Shown here in pieces: positions 62,641 through 64,000 of a DNA stretch of 64,000 nt. The position numbers and the translations under genes are program-made. The notes below the pieces were generated by a model. That model did not search any database, was not told the origin of the DNA, and saw nothing but the letters and a program-made list of their open reading frames with translations. The first letter of the stretch is position 1; the number at the start of each line of letters is the position of its first letter. This DNA comes from Candidatus Melainabacteria bacterium. Lineage in GTDB: Bacteria > Cyanobacteriota > Vampirovibrionia > Gastranaerophilales > Gastranaerophilaceae. Location: NCBI GenBank assembly GCA_003258725.1, contig QHMG01000008.1, forward strand, positions 1-64,000. The letters are read 5' to 3'.

Positions 62641-62977
62641 ATTTCGCAATAACAAACGCAATTGCCTTTGTTTTATCGTGAGAAATACTCAATTTGAAAC
62701 GAAGATTTTTTGATATCTTTTTCAAAAGTCTAAGTTTTGGACAACCATTTTTATCGTGATAAGTTTCAATATCAGTTAAATAAACACCCGTAACACCATA
62801 TTGTTGAAGAGCCTTAATGCAAGCCTCTTTTGCACAAAACTTGCCAGCAAAATGTTGAGAAGGTTTTGCTTGTGCCAAACAATACTCTTGTTCACCATGT
62901 GTAAAAATCTTGTCTAAAAGTTGTTTTGAACGATATTCAAATCTGTTGCTATCTTCAATATCTACACCAATTTGCAT
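62639..62977 (-). CDS. acpS: Holo-[acyl-carrier-protein] synthase
   Basis: 112 residues. Metal-binding GVDIEDSNRFEY, the FAGKFCAKEACIKAL motif and ISHDKTKAIAFVIA are the family blocks. It transfers 4'-phosphopantetheine from CoA to ACP. Divergent from leuS. Confidence 0.9.
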   Translation of the reverse strand: MQIGVDIEDSNRFEYRSKQLLDKIFTHGEQEYCLAQAKPSQHFAGKFCAKEACIKALQQYGVTGVYLTDIETYHDKNGCPKLRLLKKISKNLRFKLSISHDKTKAIAFVIAK

Positions 62978-63064
62978 AAATTTTACCTCATTTTTAATAT
63001 TATATATTCTAATTTATTTTATCATGGTAAAATAAATTTATACAGTAATTATGAAGGGAAAAAT

Positions 63065-64000
63065 ATGAATAAAGAATACTTTCCACAAGAAATAGAAAAA
63101 AAATGGCAAAAGTATTGGGAAGAAAATCATACTTTCCATACGCCAAACGACAGTGACAAGCCTAAATATTACGCATTGTCAATGTTCCCATATCCAAGCG
63201 GAAAACTTCACATGGGACACGTTAGAAACTATACAATTACTGACGTAATTGCTCGTTTCAAAAAAATGCAGGGGTTCAATGTTCTTCATCCAATGGGTTG
63301 GGATAGCTTTGGTTTACCTGCTGAAAACGCAGCGATGAAACATGGCGCTAATCCAGAAACTTGGACAGACGAAAATATTGCATATATGACAAAACAACTT
63401 AAAATGTTGGGTCTTTCTTATGATTGGGATAGAGAAGTTACAACTTGCAAACCTGATTACTACAAATGGACTCAATGGTTGTTCTTACAGTTATATAAAA
63501 AAGGGTTAGCATACAAAAAAGAAGCTGCCGTAAATTGGTGTGAAAGTTGCGGTACTGTACTTGCAAACGAACAAGTTATCGACGGCAAATGCTGGCGTTG
63601 TGATAGCGTTGTAGAAAAAAAATATTTATCTCAATGGTTCTTAAAAATAACAGATTACGCAGATAGACTTCTTAAAGACCTTGATAAACTTGAAGGTTGG
63701 GGCGATAACGTAAAAACAATGCAAGCAAATTGGATTGGAAAATCTCAAGGTGCAATCTTGAAATTCAAAGTTGTCGAAAAAGATATGGAAATTCCTGTTT
63801 ACACAACTCGTCCAGATACAGCATTTGGTATAACATACCTTGTTGTTGCGCCCGAATATAAAGATATTGAAGCGCTTACAACTGAAGAAAACAAACAAGC
63901 AGTTGAAGAATACAGAGCAAATGCTCGCAAATTAACAGAAATCGAAAGACTTTCTACTGATAGAATTAAAACAGGTGTACCTTTAGGAACTCACGCAATC
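63065..64000 (+). CDS. leuS: Leucyl-tRNA synthetase, N-terminal part
   Basis: 312 codons present, open to the window edge; the full protein is about 800-870 residues. HIGH box SGKLHMGHVRNY, the HPMGWDSFGLPAENAA block, a zinc-type cluster CESCGTVLANEQ with CWRCD, and the start of the editing domain (VYTTRPDTAFGITYLVVAP) identify a bacterial LeuRS. SD GAAGGGAA precedes the start by four bases. Confidence 0.96.
   Translation, partial: MNKEYFPQEIEKKWQKYWEENHTFHTPNDSDKPKYYALSMFPYPSGKLHMGHVRNYTITDVIARFKKMQGFNVLHPMGWDSFGLPAENAAMKHGANPETWTDENIAYMTKQLKMLGLSYDWDREVTTCKPDYYKWTQWLFLQLYKKGLAYKKEAAVNWCESCGTVLANEQVIDGKCWRCDSVVEKKYLSQWFLKITDYADRLLKDLDKLEGWGDNVKTMQANWIGKSQGAILKFKVVEKDMEIPVYTTRPDTAFGITYLVVAPEYKDIEALTTEENKQAVEEYRANARKLTEIERLSTDRIKTGVPLGTHAI

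Overview
The window is AT-rich DNA from a Gram-negative, probably strictly anaerobic gut-type bacterium. LptF-family export genes imply an outer membrane. Class III ribonucleotide reductase, L-serine dehydratase of the iron-sulfur type, a BadF-type dehydratase activase and a PerR/Fur-ferritin pair fit an anaerobe. Several lineage-type hypothetical proteins resemble what I recall from gut Melainabacteria (Vampirovibrionia, order Gastranaerophilales): N-terminal F-[TK]-G and D-[TIV]-F motifs, and a protein opening MGMSASQARLL. I favour that assignment at about 0.75; it rests on recall, not on a search.

Layout. 0.1-5.3 kb: BaxI-type membrane protein, ABC exporter, tRNA-Asn, PHP phosphoesterase, YczE-like and SMR transporters. 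5.3-11.6 kb: a long minus-strand run tyrS-cysK-cysE-nucleotidyltransferase-small secreted protein-sdaAB-sdaAA-membrane protein, centred on serine and cysteine. 11.8-18.1 kb: small hypotheticals, ferritin-PerR with a Fur-like box, engB, a TPR protein and a Xer recombinase. 18.2-23.3 kb: two cobalamin-type riboswitches, one before nrdD-nrdG and one before a CobO-like adenosyltransferase. 23.3-24.2 kb: a TetR gene flanked by two near-identical operators and a possible 48-codon gene. 24.3-33.6 kb: flavin disulfide reductase, tandem HELGH metallopeptidase-like proteins, lptF-like permease, a lone phage-type tail-fibre pair and a GT39-like glycosyltransferase. 33.7-45 kb: clpB, adenine deaminase, tandem glycine-zipper paralogs, DUF1284 protein and a B12-binding-type radical SAM protein. 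45-50 kb: rel, TPR protein, small conserved proteins and a tRNA-Leu locus full of tRNA-derived debris. 50.1-55.4 kb: a surface-glycan cluster. 55.4-64 kb: metG, prfB with its programmed frameshift, plsY, the dehydratase activase, a coiled-coil protein, intergenic repeats, acpS and the start of leuS.

The most interesting unexplained signal is a dispersed RNA element present three times on the plus strand (about 13.36-13.57, 21.49-21.73 and 36.41-36.63 kb). Each copy is a roughly 220-245 nt unit that carries a 24-codon ORF behind a very strong Shine-Dalgarno sequence and has matching 5' and 3' ends that can pair. In two copies the SD is sequestered in a hairpin whose arms show compensatory changes, and the encoded hydrophobic peptides are clearly related. 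This looks like a type I toxin-like or peptide-coding regulatory RNA family.

Other points of interest are B12 control of an anaerobic reductase through an SD-sequestering hairpin, N-terminal lineage motifs grafted onto unrelated proteins, the TetR-flanked mini-gene, and a tandem intergenic repeat at 62.4 kb.
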